A DNA stretch of 64,000 bases from Streptomyces sp. GKU 895 (GTDB lineage: Bacteria; Actinomycetota; Actinomycetes; Streptomycetales; Streptomycetaceae), in the NCBI GenBank assembly GCA_002027195.1, contig MWJO01000019.1, forward strand, positions 1 through 64,000, written 5' to 3'. Within the stretch, counting starts at the first letter, position 1, and the number at the start of each line of letters is the position of its first letter. The notes below the pieces were generated by a model. It made no database searches and was not told the origin of the DNA. It was given only the letters and a program-made list of their open reading frames with translations. Shown here in pieces: positions 1 through 11,336 of this stretch. The translations under genes and the position numbers were made by a program.

Positions 1-674
1 CGCGCCCCCGCGCCCCCGGCCCCGCCGCTCCCGTCACCCTCCGGAGCCGGCACCGGGTCGTAGCCGCACAGCGCCTCCTCCGCCGCGCCGACCGCGAGCC
101 CGGTCAGCATCACGCGGCCGTCGTCGCAGACGAGGACGGTACGGGCGGTGATGTTCCGGTGCACCCAGCCGTGCGCGTGCAGCACCCGCAGGGCCATCAG
201 CACGTCGGAGGCGACCTCGGCCGCCCGGTACGGCGTCAGCGGCTTCTCCGCGAGCAGCGCCGCGAGCGGCCGCGCGGCCACCAACTCACTCACTATCCAC
301 AGCGACCCGCCCTCGGCGAACACGTCGAAGACCTGGTCGAGCCGCGGATGGTCGGGTATCGCGGCGGCAGCCTGCGCGGCCTCGACGGCCCGCCGCACGG
401 CCGGATCGGTGGGCCGACGGGTGCTGGTCCGCGCCGCGGCACCGCCCCGCCGAACTCCCCTGTCGCGCGGGTCCCTTGCCGTGAAACCGTCGGGCAGCCC
501 CTCGGCGTCGAGCACCTCCGCCTCGACGACCTCGGGCAACGGCACCTGCCTGACCAGGACTTCCTGCCCGCTGTAGGTGTCGAAGGCCCGGGTCTCGGTG
601 AGTTCGTACTCGTCGGAGGGGGGCAGCGGCAGGCGGTAGCGGTCGGCGAGTACCCGTCCCGCATAGTCGTCCAC
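1..674 (-). CDS. Protein kinase-like protein, probable pseudokinase (C-terminus cut by window edge)
   Basis: About 224 N-terminal codons are visible, opening at a GTG (674) preceded by a strong GGGGGAGG ribosome site. The protein begins VDDYAGRVLADRYRLPLPPS and follows the Ser/Thr kinase N-lobe and start of the C-lobe. Key catalytic positions are changed: the VAxK lysine position reads VLVRQV (Arg), the HRD loop reads VHRNIT (Asp to Asn), and the DFG position reads LTGLAVG. All three changes are read directly from codons. Streptomyces genomes carry clusters of kinase genes at this locus, and the neighbour at 850-2956 is an intact-looking kinase in the same direction, so this may be a regulatory or scaffold partner of it. 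The function is inference. The C-terminal part, possibly with membrane or extracellular domains, lies outside the window. Confidence 0.75.
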   Translation of the reverse strand, partial: MDDYAGRVLADRYRLPLPPSDEYELTETRAFDTYSGQEVLVRQVPLPEVVEAEVLDAEGLPDGFTARDPRDRGVRRGGAAARTSTRRPTDPAVRRAVEAAQAAAAIPDHPRLDQVFDVFAEGGSLWIVSELVAARPLAALLAEKPLTPYRAAEVASDVLMALRVLHAHGWVHRNITARTVLVCDDGRVMLTGLAVGAAEEALCGYDPVPAPEGDGSGGAGGAGA

Positions 675-849
675 GTTGCCTCCCCCGGCAGCCCGGTCGG
701 TCAATTCCGTTCGCCTCGCGTGCCGTTCCGTACCCATACCTGGATGCGTACGGTCCGCAAGCACTCACGATACGTGCCGGAGGCAACCCGCAAAGAGGGG
801 ATGCCAGATCTCATGTCCGAAACGCGGGACCGGTCACCGCGCGGTCACT

Positions 850-2956
850 TCACGCTTTCGGCTGGAACGTCTTCGCGAGCGTCTGCCAGGTGTCCTTGCG
901 CAGCTCGCTGCCCCAATTGGCGGCTTTCGCCGTGTACATCAGCGCATATCCGAGATGGTCGTTGACGACGAAACCCCGGTCGACGGTCCGGTACTTCGTG
1001 CCGCCCTCGCTGTAGGTGAACTCCCAGTCGGCCGCGAGCCAGCCCCGGTAGTCCACCTTCGCTATTCGGACCCGGTCGTACTGGGAGCGCACCATGTACT
1101 GCTCCTGGTTCCGCCAGTCCGCCACCGGGTCGCCCTTCGGCGTCGACGTCCAGGCGACCAGCAGCTTCTGCCCGTCGGGGCCGGTGAACCGGTCCCCCGC
1201 AGAACTCGAGGTCTGGAACTTCCACCCCTTGGGCAGCCCGATCGAGTACCCCTGACCGCCGTTGTACGTCTTCACCGCGGTGCCGCCGTCGCCGCCGGAA
1301 CCGCCCGCCTCGCTGCCGCCGGTCGCGGTGGGGCTGTTGCTCGGCGTGCTCCCGGACGGGTCCCCGCCTCCGCCGACTGGCTCGCCCGGCCGTCCGCCGG
1401 CCGCCGCCACGCCCTTGTCCTCCTTGGTGGAGGGACTCGCGCTCGCGCCGGCGGAAGGCTTGGCACCCCCGCCGCCCGCGGAGTCGTCGGACGAGCCGTC
1501 GCCGCCACCGAGAGTGAGGGCCAGCACGACCGCGACCACGGCGAGGACCACGACCACCGCGATGATCACCAACGTCCGCCGCGGCACCACATCGGTGAGC
1601 GCGCCCTCGGCACCGGCCGCGGAGGAAGATCCGGCGGCGTCATCACGGGCCACCCCGAACTCCGCCCCCGCCGACCGAGTTGCCCCGGACCCGCAGCACC
1701 CGCCGCCCCGGAACCACCGGCCCCGGAACCACCACGCCGACCGATCCGGACCCGCGACAACGCCCGAACCAGAGCCCGCACCGGCACCCGAGCCCGAAGC
1801 CGCACCGCCACCGGAAGCCGCCCCACCGCGACACCAGCCGCACCACCACCGGAAGCCGACCCACCGGCGACACCGGCAGCACCGCCACCGGAAGCCGCCT
1901 CGGCCCCGAACCGCCCTTGCCCGCCCCGGACTTGGCCCGAGAAGCCGCAGCCGTGCCGACCGCCCCCGCCGCCACCGCGGCCTTGCGTACCGAACGCAGC
2001 GCTCCGCGCAGCCGCTCCCCGCCTTCACCCCGGTCGGGTTGCGCAGGCAGCGGCACGACCTTCGTCGTGTCCGGCGCCGGCGCGGGCTCTTCCGGCTTCG
2101 GCTCGGGCGCGTGGATCACGGCGTTGAGCATCACGCGGGCACCCGCGTCGTCGAGCCGCTTGTCGGGGTCCTTGGTGAGCAGCCCGTAGATGACGTCCTT
2201 CAGCGGACCCGCGTTCTTCGGCTCCTCCAGCGGCTCGGTCATCACCGCGGTGAGTGTCGCGATCGCGGACCCCTTGTCGTACGGCGGCACACCCTCCACC
2301 GCCGCGTACAGCAGTCCGCCCAGCGACCACAGGTCGGCCGCGGGCCCCGGCTTGTGCCCACGGGCACGCTCCGGGGAGATGTAGGAGGGCGCGCCGACGA
2401 GCATGCCGGTCGAGGTGATGGACGGGTCGCCCTCGACCTGCGCGATGCCGAAGTCGGTGAGCACGACCCGGCCGTCCTCGGAGATCAGCACGTTGGACGG
2501 CTTCACGTCCCGGTGCAGGATGCCCTGGCGGTGCGCCGAGCGCAGCACGTCGAGCACCGCGAGCCCGACCTCCGCCGCCCGCTTCGGCTCCAGCAGGCCG
2601 TCCTCGCGGATGACCTCGGCGAGCGACTTGCCCTCGACGAGCTCCATCACGATCCACGGCCGGTCGTCCTCGTCGACCACGTCGAAGACCGTCACCGCGC
2701 TGTTGTTGCGGATCCGCGCGATCGCCTTGGCCTCCCGCAGCGTGCGCGTGATCAGCCGGCGCTTCTCCTCCTCGTCGATGTTGGAGGGGAACCGCAGTTC
2801 CTTCACGGCGACGATCCGGCCCAGGGTCTCGTCCTCGGCCCGCCACACCGTGCCCATGCCGCCGCGGCCGAGCACTGCTCCCAACCGGTACCGCCCGGCG
2901 AGGAGACGTTCGCTCTTGTCCTGACGGGATGCCCCCGCCCGCTCCGCCTCCGACAT
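850..2956 (-). CDS. Membrane Ser/Thr protein kinase, frame broken in the linker
   Basis: The start is an ATG at 2956, five bases after a GAGGGG ribosome site. Residues 1-290 are a complete Hanks-type kinase domain: glycine loop LGRGGMGTVW (30-38), catalytic Lys52 in VAVKE, HRDVKPSN with Asp150, and DFG at 168-170. A Gly/Ala/Ser-rich linker follows, then one membrane helix (TLVIIAVVVVLAVVAVVLAL) and an extracellular domain of about 160 residues ending QTLAKTFQPKA. Kinase and membrane parts lie in different frames. Reading through the linker (about 1690-1900) needs five added G/C bases, and the total length fits that number. I regard the gene as intact with sequence errors rather than split. 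It probably senses something outside the cell and phosphorylates cytoplasmic targets; the ligand is unknown. Confidence 0.82.
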
Positions 2957-3207
2957 GCGTCCCCTCATACAACCCGCCCTGACAGAGCCTCCATTGTCCC
3001 TCACCCGACAAGTGCCCAACGCCCAGGGTGCCTCTGACGGCAAGCCGACCATCAGGGCGACCGAACCCTTACAGCGCGTGGCGGTCACGCGCCCCAAAGG
3101 CACCTCAAAGCCACCTCAAAGGCCCACCGCACCCGCCTCGCGCCCCCACGTCCGGGACCGCCCGACGCCGAGTTTCAGCCACCCTGGATGATGGGCCGCG
3201 CCACCGG

Positions 3208-3276
3208 AGGAACCCGCCACACCGAACAGCAGGAACCCACCAGGCCGAACAGCAGGAACCCGCCACACCGAACAGC
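3208..3276. repeat. Three tandem 23-bp units upstream of a serine hydrolase gene
   Basis: Units at 3208-3230, 3231-3253 and 3254-3276 each begin AGGAACCC and end CCGAACAGC. Units 1 and 3 are identical and unit 2 differs at three or four bases. They fill part of the 355-base gap 2957-3311 between the divergent kinase and hydrolase genes. I see no other gene in that gap. The array ends 35 bases before the hydrolase start, so it may lie in the mRNA leader. Confidence 0.85.
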
Positions 3277-3311
3277 AGGTGCCCCCCCCGCGCCGGACAG
3301 GAGGACCCGCC

Positions 3312-4355
3312 GTGCCACCGTTTCGGACACTCCTGGCCGTACCTGTGTCCTTGGCGCTCCTCGCCCTGGCCCCGACCGCCTCCTCCGCCCCCGCCACTCC
3401 CCCGACGGACACGGTCCTCCCCCTGCTGCTCACCAGGGGCGAAGCGCCGGCCGCCGCCCTGCTGGCCCATGAGGAGACGGAGACGCACTACGCCGAGACC
3501 GGGTCCGGCATCGCCCGCGCCGACCACTTCCGCGCGGGCAGCATCACGAAGACCTTCATCGCGACCGTGATCCTCCAACTGGCCGCGGAGCACCGGCTGT
3601 CCCTGTCCGACACCATCGACCAACACCTGCCCGGCCTGGTGCGCGGAGCCGGCAACGACGGCCGCGCGCTGACCCTGCGCGCCCTGCTCACCCACACCAG
3701 CGGCCTGTACGACTTCACCGCGGACACCCGTGGCCTGGTCCCCCTGTCCCCTCGTCAGGCCGTACGCCTCGCCGTCTCCCACCCTCCGGGCGGCCGCGGC
3801 CGTTACCTCTACTCGAACACCGACTACGTCGTCCTCGGCATGGTGATCAAGCAGGTCACCGGTCGCTCCTACGCCGTCGAGGCCGAGCGTCGCATCCTCA
3901 CTCCGCTGCGCCTGACCGGCACCTCCTTCCCTGGTTCCCGAGCTTCTCTCCCCTCCCCGCACGGCCGCGCCCACGCGACCGACGGCACCGATGTCACCGA
4001 GCTCGACCCGCGGGTGGCCGGGGCCGCGGGCGAGCTGGTGACCACGCTCGCCGACCTGGACCGCTTCTACGGCGCGCTCCTGGGCGGTCGGCTGCTGCCC
4101 CCGCACTGGCTGCGCGAGATGCTCGACACCCGCGCCGCACACGGCCTGTACGGCATGGGGCTGTTTCCGGTGAAGCTGCCGTGCGGCACGACGGTGTGGG
4201 GGCACAACGGCCGTATCACCGGCAGCTATGTGCGCACCGCGGCCACCGTCGACGGACGTCGCGTCCTCACCTTCCGCGTGAACACGACCGCGATCGCAGA
4301 CCCCGGCCTCGAACCGGCCCTGCTCGCCGCCGAGTTCTGCCCCCGCACCCCGTAG
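3312..4355 (+). CDS. Secreted serine hydrolase (beta-lactamase / D-Ala-D-Ala carboxypeptidase family)
   Basis: I chose the GTG at 3312 because CAGGAGG lies seven bases upstream; a GTG at 3279 would add eleven residues without a better ribosome site. The 347-residue product starts with a signal peptide (FRTLLAVPVSLALLALAPTASSA). It has the class C beta-lactamase/DD-peptidase signature: SITK (nucleophile Ser and Lys), YSN as the second motif, and HNG as the third motif (HxG in place of KTG). Such enzymes act outside the membrane on D-Ala-D-Ala peptides or small esters. HNG is common in the DD-peptidase/esterase branch, so true beta-lactamase activity is less likely. It stands alone, divergent from the kinase and convergent with glpD. 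Confidence 0.85.
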   Translation: MPPFRTLLAVPVSLALLALAPTASSAPATPPTDTVLPLLLTRGEAPAAALLAHEETETHYAETGSGIARADHFRAGSITKTFIATVILQLAAEHRLSLSDTIDQHLPGLVRGAGNDGRALTLRALLTHTSGLYDFTADTRGLVPLSPRQAVRLAVSHPPGGRGRYLYSNTDYVVLGMVIKQVTGRSYAVEAERRILTPLRLTGTSFPGSRASLPSPHGRAHATDGTDVTELDPRVAGAAGELVTTLADLDRFYGALLGGRLLPPHWLREMLDTRAAHGLYGMGLFPVKLPCGTTVWGHNGRITGSYVRTAATVDGRRVLTFRVNTTAIADPGLEPALLAAEFCPRTP

Positions 4356-4472
4356 AACGCCCGGGTCCCGAACGAAGATCCCGCCTCACGACACCCGTTC
4401 GAGTGAAGTCGAGCCCACCGACAAGGCCCCTGCCGCCAAGGCCCCACAGACGAGGCCCCGCCACCAAGGTCC

Positions 4473-6179
4473 CTACAACGGCACGATGTCCAGCGCCCCC
4501 AACCGCGCCGCGTCCGCCGTCAGGTCGTCCGGCTGCCGTTGCGACTCCCGCTCGGCCTCCACCCGCTTCTCGTAGTGCTCGACCTCGCGCTCGATCTGGT
4601 CCTTGTCCCAGCCCAGCACCGGCGCCATCAGCTCCGCGGCCTCGCGGGCGCTGCGGGTGCCCCGGTCGAAGGTCTCGATGGAGATGCGGGTCCGCCGGGT
4701 CAGCACGTCGTCCAGATGCCGCGCCCCCTCGTGCGAGGCGGCGTACACGACCTCGGCGCGCAGATAGTCCTCGGCCGCCTGCAACGGCTCGCCCAGCGAC
4801 GGGTCCTGAGCGATGAGCTCCAGAACCTCCTCGGCCAGTGAGCCGAATCGGTTCAGCAGGTGTTCCACCCGCACCACGTGCAGCCCCGTCCGCGCGGCGA
4901 TCCGCGCTCGCGCGTTCCACAGCGCCCGGTACCCCTCGGCACCCAGCAGCGGCACGTCCTCGGTGACGCACTCCGCGACCCGCAGATCGAGTCCGTGCAC
5001 CGCCTCGTCCACCGCGTCCTTGGCCATGACCCGGTACGTCGTGTACTTGCCGCCCGCCACCACGACCAGCCCCGGCACGGGATGCGCCACGGTGTGCTCA
5101 CGGGACAGCTTGCTCGTGGCGTCCGACTCGCCCGCCAGCAGCGGCCTGAGGCCCGCGTAGACGCCCTGCACGTCGTCGCGCGTCAGCGGCACCGCGAGCA
5201 CCGAGTTCACATGCTCCAGCAGATAGTCGATGTCCGCGCTGGACGCGGCCGGGTGCGCCTTGTCGAGGTCCCAGTCGGTGTCCGTGGTGCCGACGATCCA
5301 GTGCCGGCCCCACGGGATGACGAACAGCACGGACTTCTCGGTGCGCAGGATCAGCCCGGACGTGGAGTGGATGCGGTCCTTGGGCACCACGAGATGGATG
5401 CCTTTGGAGGCACGGACGTGGAACTGCCCGCGCTCGCCCACCATGGCCTGGGTGTCGTCGGTCCACACACCCGTGGCGTTGACGACCTGCTTGGCGCGGA
5501 TCTCGTACTCCCCGCCGGCCTCGACGTCCTGCACGCGCGCCCCGACGACCCGCTCGCCCTCGCGCAGGAACCCCGTCACGCGCGCGCGGTTGGCGACCGT
5601 CGCCCCGTACGCCGCCGCCGTACGCACGAGCGTGGCGACGAAGCGGGCGTCGTCCATCTGGGCGTCGTAGTACTGAAGGGCCCCGACCAGGGCGTCCTTC
5701 TTCAACGCGGGAGCCACGCGCAGGGCGTGACGGCGGCTCAGGTGACGGTGCATCGGCAGGCCGCGTCCGTGTCCGCGCGCCATCGACATCGTGTCGTAGA
5801 GGGCGACGCCCGAGCCCGCGTACAGCCGCTCCCAGCCCTTGTGCTGGAGCGGATAGAGGAAGGCCACCGGCTTCACCAGGTGCGGGGCGAGCCGCTCCAG
5901 GAGCAGGCCGCGCTCCTTCAGCGCCTCACGGACGAGGGCGAAGTCGAGCATCTCCAGATAGCGCAAACCGCCGTGGATGAGCTTGCTGGACCTGCTCGAG
6001 GTGCCCGACGCCCAGTCACGCGCCTCGACCAGGCCGACGGACAGCCCGCGCGTGACCGCGTCGAGGGCGGTTCCGGCACCGACCACACCGCCGCCCACCA
6101 CCAGTAGGTCCAGCTCGCGCTCGGCCATGGCGGCGAGCGCCTCGGCTCGCTGCGCCGGCCCCAGTGTCGCTGTCCTCAC
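4473..6179 (-). CDS. glpD: Aerobic glycerol-3-phosphate dehydrogenase
   Basis: A 568-residue FAD enzyme oxidising sn-glycerol-3-phosphate to dihydroxyacetone phosphate and passing electrons to the quinone pool at the membrane. The dinucleotide-binding motif VVGGGVVGAGTALDA is at about residues 26-40, followed by the family motifs SSRSSKLIHGGLRYLE and VVAGGKYTTYR, with the C-terminal GlpD domain after residue 400. The start is GTG at 6179, with GGGAGG eight bases upstream. No glpF or glpK is next to it, so it is probably a stand-alone paralogue expressed separately from a glycerol-uptake operon. Confidence 0.93.
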   Translation of the reverse strand: MRTATLGPAQRAEALAAMAERELDLLVVGGGVVGAGTALDAVTRGLSVGLVEARDWASGTSSRSSKLIHGGLRYLEMLDFALVREALKERGLLLERLAPHLVKPVAFLYPLQHKGWERLYAGSGVALYDTMSMARGHGRGLPMHRHLSRRHALRVAPALKKDALVGALQYYDAQMDDARFVATLVRTAAAYGATVANRARVTGFLREGERVVGARVQDVEAGGEYEIRAKQVVNATGVWTDDTQAMVGERGQFHVRASKGIHLVVPKDRIHSTSGLILRTEKSVLFVIPWGRHWIVGTTDTDWDLDKAHPAASSADIDYLLEHVNSVLAVPLTRDDVQGVYAGLRPLLAGESDATSKLSREHTVAHPVPGLVVVAGGKYTTYRVMAKDAVDEAVHGLDLRVAECVTEDVPLLGAEGYRALWNARARIAARTGLHVVRVEHLLNRFGSLAEEVLELIAQDPSLGEPLQAAEDYLRAEVVYAASHEGARHLDDVLTRRTRISIETFDRGTRSAREAAELMAPVLGWDKDQIEREVEHYEKRVEAERESQRQPDDLTADAARLGALDIVPL

Positions 6180-6489
6180 CGCTGCCTCCCGCTGTCGGTC
6201 ACGCCGGTCTCACCCCTGAGGAGTGACCCGGTCCGTATCCCCCATGCCCAAATTCTGACCGGCTTGCCCGACTTCAGCCACCAGTCGCCCCCAGCCTGTG
6301 GACAACTTCCACGACGCGTAGGCCAAAGCTCCAGGAACGGCCGGGAGACACACGGAATCAATCCCGTATTTCGGTCATATTTACTCCTAGTCTGACATTG
6401 CGCTCGTCCATCCTGTCCACCGGACTTGCGCACCTGTCCCCCTTCGACTAACCCGCGCTCTCTCGGCTCTGGGAAGGACGGTCCACGCC
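6180..6489. other. Divergent intergenic region glpD / sugar dehydrogenase
   Basis: This 310-base gap separates two divergent genes. Positions 6355-6420 are clearly A/T-richer than the surroundings, as expected of promoters. I found no convincing -35/-10 pair, operator palindrome, small ORF or RNA element. Confidence 0.5.
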
Positions 6490-7701
6490 ATGCCCGCAGA
6501 TCTCGCCGTCATCGGACTCGGCCCCTACGGACTCCCCCTCGCCCAGGCGGCCGTGGCCGCCGGAATCCCCACGCTCGGTTACCGCACCGGCCCCGAGGCC
6601 GGCTCGCTCAGCCCCGCCGAACTGCGCCGGATGCTCTCGGGGGGCTTCCGGCCGGCCACCTCGCCCGCCGAGCTCGGCCGGGTGCGTACGGCGGTCATCT
6701 GCGCGCCCACCCCGCGCGGCGCGGACGGCGGCCTGGACCTCACGCAGGTGGAGGCCGCGGCCCGCACCCTCGCCGCGCACCTGCGCCCGCACACCACCGT
6801 CATCCTGGAGTCGCCGGTCCCGCCGGGCACCACCGAGGGCTTCCTGCGCCGGCTCCTCGAAGAGGGTTCGCGCCTGCGCGCGGGCCGCGACTTCCATCTC
6901 GCGTACTCGCCCAGCCGGGTCGATCCGGGCAACCGCGACTTCACCCCGGCCAACACCCCCAAGGTGATCGGCGGTCTGACCCCGGCCTGCACCGAGTCCG
7001 CGGCCGCGTTCTACTCGCGCCTCACCGACAAGGTGGTACGCGCGCGTGGACCGCGCGAGGCGGAGACGGTCCAGCTCCTGGAGACCAACTTCCGGCACGT
7101 CAACATCGCCCTCGTCAACGAGATGGCCGTCCTCTGCCACGACCTCGGCGTCGACCTGTGGGACGTGGTCCGCTGCGCGGAGACCAAGCCCTTCGGCTTC
7201 CAGGCCTTCCGCCCCGGGCCCGGAGTCGGCGGCCACTCGGTCCCTCAGGACCTCGCCGGCGCGCCCGCCGGCCGCGGCCTGCGCATGGTGGAGCTCGCCC
7301 AGCAGGTCAACAGCCAGATGCCGCGCTACGTCGTCCAGCGCGCCGCCACCCTCCTCAACGAGCACGGCAAGTCCGCGCGCGGCGCCCGCGTCCTGCTCCT
7401 GGGCGTGACGTACAAGCCCGACCTCGCCGACCAGCAGGCCACTCCCGCGCGCGAGATCGCGGTACGGCTGATGGAACTCGGTGCCTCGGTCAGCTACCAC
7501 GACCCGCACGTCCCCTCCTGGAACGTCCTGGACCGCCCGGTCCCCCGCGCGGACTCCTTCTACGAGGCCGCCGCCGACGCGGACCTGACGATCCTGCTCC
7601 AGCACCACCGCACGTACGACCTCCAGGGCCTGTCGGTGAAGGCACAGCTCCTGCTGGACACCCGGGGCGCCACCCCGACCGGAGCCGCACACCGCCTCTG
7701 A
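6490..7701 (+). CDS. UDP-ManNAc/UDP-glucose-dehydrogenase-like protein with Ser at the catalytic Cys
   Basis: The 403-residue protein has the full nucleotide-sugar dehydrogenase layout: N-terminal NAD-binding IGLGPYGLPLAQA, the ESPVPPGTTEG segment, a central helix, KPFGFQAFRPGPGVGGH, and the C-terminal domain with LLGVTYKPD. The family nucleophile is the Cys in GGHCxxxD; here the codons read GGHSVPQD, so the thiol is replaced by Ser. In this family the Cys carries the thioester of the second oxidation step. The protein may therefore stop at the aldehyde, act on another substrate, or not be a dehydrogenase. A second dehydrogenase at 53916-55232 keeps its Cys (GGGCLPKD). The ribosome site GGAAGGA is rather far (12 bases) from the ATG. 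Confidence 0.8.
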   Translation: MPADLAVIGLGPYGLPLAQAAVAAGIPTLGYRTGPEAGSLSPAELRRMLSGGFRPATSPAELGRVRTAVICAPTPRGADGGLDLTQVEAAARTLAAHLRPHTTVILESPVPPGTTEGFLRRLLEEGSRLRAGRDFHLAYSPSRVDPGNRDFTPANTPKVIGGLTPACTESAAAFYSRLTDKVVRARGPREAETVQLLETNFRHVNIALVNEMAVLCHDLGVDLWDVVRCAETKPFGFQAFRPGPGVGGHSVPQDLAGAPAGRGLRMVELAQQVNSQMPRYVVQRAATLLNEHGKSARGARVLLLGVTYKPDLADQQATPAREIAVRLMELGASVSYHDPHVPSWNVLDRPVPRADSFYEAAADADLTILLQHHRTYDLQGLSVKAQLLLDTRGATPTGAAHRL

Positions 7702-7722
7702 TCCAGTACCGCCCGCACGCGA

Positions 7723-7756
7723 AAGGGCCCGCCCACCTCCCGGTGGACGGGCCCTT
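7723..7756. terminator. Bidirectional terminator hairpin
   Basis: AAGGGCCCGCCCAC and GTGGACGGGCCCTT form a 14-bp stem with one mismatch and a six-base loop. It sits in the 73 bases between the convergent sugar dehydrogenase and guaB3 genes and probably serves both. Confidence 0.8.
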
Positions 7757-7774
7757 CCCCATCGATCGCGGCGT

Positions 7775-8899
7775 CTACCGCTTGTGCTGCGAGTCCGCGA
7801 CCGTCACCTCGACGCGCTGGAACTCCTTCAGCTCGCTGTAGCCGGTCGTGGCCATGGCCCTCTTCAGCGCGCCGAAGAAGTTCATGGAGCCGTCCGGGAT
7901 GTGCGAGGGGCCGGTCAGGACCTCCTCGATGGTGCCGACGGTGCCGAGGTCGACCTTCTTGCCGCGCGGCAGCTCCTCGTTCACCGCCTCCATGCCCCAG
8001 TGGTGGCCGCGACCCGGCGCGTCCGTGGCGCGGGCCAGCGGGGAGCCCATCATCACGGCGTCCGCGCCGCAGGCGATGGCCTTGGGGAGGTCGCCCGACC
8101 AGCCCACGCCGCCGTCGGCGATCACGTGCACGTACCGGCCGCCGGACTCGTCCATGTAGTCGCGGCGGGCCGCCGCCACGTCCGCCACCGCGGTCGCCAT
8201 CGGGACCTGGATGCCCAGCACGTTGCGCGTGGTGTGCGCCGCGCCGCCGCCGAAGCCGACCAGGACGCCCGCGGCACCGGTGCGCATCAGGTGCAGGGCC
8301 GCGGTGTAGGTGGCGCAGCCGCCGACGATCACCGGGACGTCGAGCTCGTAGATGAACTGCTTCAGGTTCAGCGGCTCGTGCGAACCGGAGACGTGCTCCG
8401 CGGAGACCGTCGTACCGCGGATGACGAAGATGTCCACGCCCGCGTCGACCACGGCCTTGGAGAACTGCGCCGTGCGCTGCGGGGAGAGCGCGGCCGCCGT
8501 GACCACGCCGGAGTCGCGCACCTCCTTGATGCGCGCGCCGATCAGCTCCTCCTTGATGGGGGCGGAGTAGATCTCCTGGAGGCGGCGCGTGGCCGTCTCG
8601 GCGTCGAGTTCCGCGATCTCGTCGAGCAGCGGCTGCGGGTCCTCGTACCGCGTCCACAGGCCTTCGAGGTTCAGCACGCCGAGGCCGCCGAGCTCGCCGA
8701 TGCGGATGGCGGTGGCCGGGGAGACGACCGAGTCCATGGGGGCGGCCAGGAACGGCAGCTCGAAGCGGTAGGCGTCGATCTGCCAGGCGATCGAGACCTC
8801 CTTCGGGTCGCGCGTACGACGACTCGGGACGACGGCGATGTCGTCGAAGGCGTACGCCCGGCGGCCGCGCTTGCCGCGCCCGATCTCGATCTCAGTCAC
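7775..8899 (-). CDS. guaB3: GuaB3 family IMP dehydrogenase-related protein
   Basis: A 374-residue TIM-barrel protein of the IMPDH/GMP reductase superfamily, without the CBS pair found in GuaB. It shows the early barrel motif YAFDDIAVVPSRRT, the LAAPMDSVVSP segment, and phosphate-binding IADGGVGWSGDLPKA...GADAVMMGSPLA. The loop carrying the IMPDH nucleophile (SICTTR in the adjacent GuaB) reads AAHTTRNVLG here, so no Cys is at that aligned place. GuaB3 proteins elsewhere have been reported as GMP reductases, which would make this a salvage enzyme opposing GuaB. It lies just downstream of guaB on the same strand, an arrangement also known from Mycobacterium. Confidence 0.88.
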   Translation of the reverse strand: MTEIEIGRGKRGRRAYAFDDIAVVPSRRTRDPKEVSIAWQIDAYRFELPFLAAPMDSVVSPATAIRIGELGGLGVLNLEGLWTRYEDPQPLLDEIAELDAETATRRLQEIYSAPIKEELIGARIKEVRDSGVVTAAALSPQRTAQFSKAVVDAGVDIFVIRGTTVSAEHVSGSHEPLNLKQFIYELDVPVIVGGCATYTAALHLMRTGAAGVLVGFGGGAAHTTRNVLGIQVPMATAVADVAAARRDYMDESGGRYVHVIADGGVGWSGDLPKAIACGADAVMMGSPLARATDAPGRGHHWGMEAVNEELPRGKKVDLGTVGTIEEVLTGPSHIPDGSMNFFGALKRAMATTGYSELKEFQRVEVTVADSQHKR

Positions 8900-8957
8900 G
8901 TGTGTGGCCTTTCCCTGATGCGTTGCAGCGCCTTCCAGTATCCCCGACGCATACGAC

Positions 8958-8989
8958 AGGGGCGGCCCCGGATGCTCCGGGACCGCCCT
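8958..8989 (-). terminator. Hairpin between guaB and guaB3
   Basis: AGGGGCGGCCCCGG pairs with CCGGGACCGCCCT, with one bulge and one mismatch. It lies 16-47 bases past the guaB stop, so guaB transcripts probably end or are attenuated here before guaB3. Confidence 0.65.
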
Positions 8990-9004
8990 CGTGAGGCCTG
9001 GCGA

Positions 9005-10636
<1,632 letters not shown>

Positions 10637-10670
10637 TCACCGAAGCCACAAAGCCACAACCACGCGGGCC

Positions 10671-11336
10671 CTACTGCTCGGCCAGCGCCCGCAGCCTGCT
10701 CAGCGCACGGTGCTGCGCCACGCGCACCGCGCCGGGTGACATTCCCAACATCTGTCCCGTCTCCTCCGCCGTCAGCCCCACCGCGATCCGCAGCAGCAAC
10801 AGCTCCCGCTGGTTCTCGGGGAGGTTGGCCAGCAGCTTCTTGGCCCATTCGGCGTCACTGCTGAGCAGCGCCCGCTCCTCGGGCCCGAGCGAGTCGTCGG
10901 GCCGCTCCGGCATCTCGTCCGACGGCACCGCCGTCGAGCCGGGGCCCCGCATCGCGGCACGCTGCAGGTCGGCGACCTTGTGCGCGGCGATGGCGAACAC
11001 GAAGGCCTCGAAGGGCCGGCCGGTGTCCCGATAACGCGGCAGCGCGAGCAGCACCGCGACACAGACCTCCTGCGCGAGGTCCTCCACGAAATGACGCGCG
11101 TCACCGGGGAGCCGGGACAGTCGCGTACGGCAATAGCGCAGCGCCAGTGGGTGGACATGGGCGAGCAGGTCGTGAGTCGCCTGCTCATCCCCGTCGACGG
11201 CGCGATGGACAAGCCCACCGATCACCGTCGTCTCGTCCTCGCGCATCGGTCCATGGTGCCTTGCGGCCGATTCATCCGTGGCACCGCGTCCGATGTTGTG
11301 CACCGAAGCGTTATGAGCAGGTGCGCCGGAACTCAT
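10671..11336 (-). CDS. shbA: ShbA-type (SigD-like) RNA polymerase sigma factor
   Basis: Sigma-70 family protein with region 2 ([20 protein letters not shown], then [17 protein letters not shown]) and region 4 ([19 protein letters not shown], then [14 protein letters not shown]). It matches Mycobacterium SigD in sequence and in its place beside guaB. The Streptomyces counterpart ShbA drives transcription of hrdB, the principal sigma gene, so it is expected to matter for growth. The start is uncertain: ATG 11336 has GGGAGG nine bases upstream and gives 221 residues. ATG 11246 (starting MREDETT) aligns best with homologues but lacks a clear ribosome site, and ATG 11387 also exists. No anti-sigma gene such as Mycobacterium rsdA is adjacent. 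Confidence 0.85.
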   Translation of the reverse strand: MSSGAPAHNASVHNIGRGATDESAARHHGPMREDETTVIGGLVHRAVDGDEQATHDLLAHVHPLALRYCRTRLSRLPGDARHFVEDLAQEVCVAVLLALPRYRDTGRPFEAFVFAIAAHKVADLQRAAMRGPGSTAVPSDEMPERPDDSLGPEERALLSSDAEWAKKLLANLPENQRELLLLRIAVGLTAEETGQMLGMSPGAVRVAQHRALSRLRALAEQ

